Assembly (NCBI GenBank): GCA_045613545.1
Contig: JAZLBD010000011.1
Location: 1 to 60,365 of the forward strand
Direction of reading: 5' to 3'
Length of the DNA stretch: 60,365 nucleotides
Source: Scatosoma sp045613545
Lineage (GTDB): Bacteria > Bacillota > Clostridia > Christensenellales > Borkfalkiaceae
Numbering within the stretch: position 1 is the first letter of the stretch; each line of letters opens with the position of its first letter. This document shows positions 60,297-60,365 of the stretch, piece after piece. The notes beneath the pieces were generated by a model, which was given only the letters and a program-made list of their open reading frames with translations, did not search any database and was not told the origin of the DNA. Both the position numbers and the translations under genes were made by a program.

Positions 60297-60365
60297 GAGC
60301 TACTTTCTCCTCTTTCGGTTTTTCCTTTGATCGCGACGTGCACGGGAAAGAGTGATCGAATCACG
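60297..60365. other. Right edge of the window, ribosome site of the basic protein only
   Basis: This stretch contains the GAGGAG ribosome site and upstream sequence of the gene ending at 59853. The next gene of the element, its integrase and the intact tRNA-Asn expected on this side are outside the window. Confidence 0.4.

Overview
The window looks like chromosomal DNA from an uncultured anaerobic gut-type Bacillota (Clostridia, possibly a Christensenellales or Borkfalkiaceae-like lineage). The basis is AAGGAG/GGAGG ribosome sites, textbook TTGACA-17-TATAAT promoters, PadR/DUF1700/DUF4097 genes, InlB-type repeats and cysteine-rich 'CxxCG...LGH' lipoproteins. The lineage is an inference. Every protein gene I accept is on the minus strand; the only plus-strand transcript I propose is a small RNA near the right end.

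Region 1 (1-22775) is a long capsule or cell-surface polysaccharide operon running leftward from one consensus promoter at 22747-22775. It starts with a membrane UDP-GlcNAc 4,6-dehydratase (PglF/CapD type), a PLP aminotransferase (PglE type) and a priming sugar-phosphate transferase (PglC type). Glycosyltransferases, a TagD-like cytidylyltransferase, a LicD-like phosphotransferase, a polysaccharide deacetylase-like protein, a Wzy-like polymerase, a Wzx-like flippase, a pyruvyl transferase and an F420-hydrogenase-beta-like Fe-S protein follow. It ends with a UDP-sugar dehydrogenase and a CapE/CapF/CapG set for UDP-N-acetyl-L-fucosamine; capG runs off the left edge.

Region 2 (22939-24809) is a PadR regulator with DUF1700 and DUF4097 membrane proteins, with a possible PadR operator inside its promoter.

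Region 3 (24905-41472) is the most unusual part. Two transcription units encode four secreted proteins with SipW-class (Trp-containing) signal peptides and an ER-type signal peptidase with extra domains. They also encode a membrane-anchored McrB-like AAA+ ATPase, an unrecognised zinc-ribbon partner, an ABC transporter pair, a large anchored beta-helix-like protein and an InlB-repeat lipoprotein. I read this as a candidate self-contained surface-protein or fibre secretion and assembly system.

Region 4 (41690-50037) is one gene for a lipoprotein of about 2680 residues built from cysteine-paired repeats, with its own promoter and a strong terminator.

Region 5 (50057-55141) is a visibly AT-rich island. 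It holds a single-chain restriction-modification enzyme with a small ribbon-helix-helix regulator and a palindromic operator, flanked by ~185 bp direct repeats, plus a two-TM protein. The island lies between partial copies of a tRNA 3' end, each next to a hairpin terminator.

Region 6 (55097-60365) starts with a clean 3' half of a tRNA-Asn gene (an attachment-site scar). It continues with what looks like an integrated filamentous-phage (inovirus)-like element: a winged-helix replication-type protein, a small helix-turn-helix protein, a Zot/pI-like membrane ATPase, a 32-residue membrane protein, a basic protein, and a predicted ~85-nt structured plus-strand RNA. The right end of the element is outside the window.
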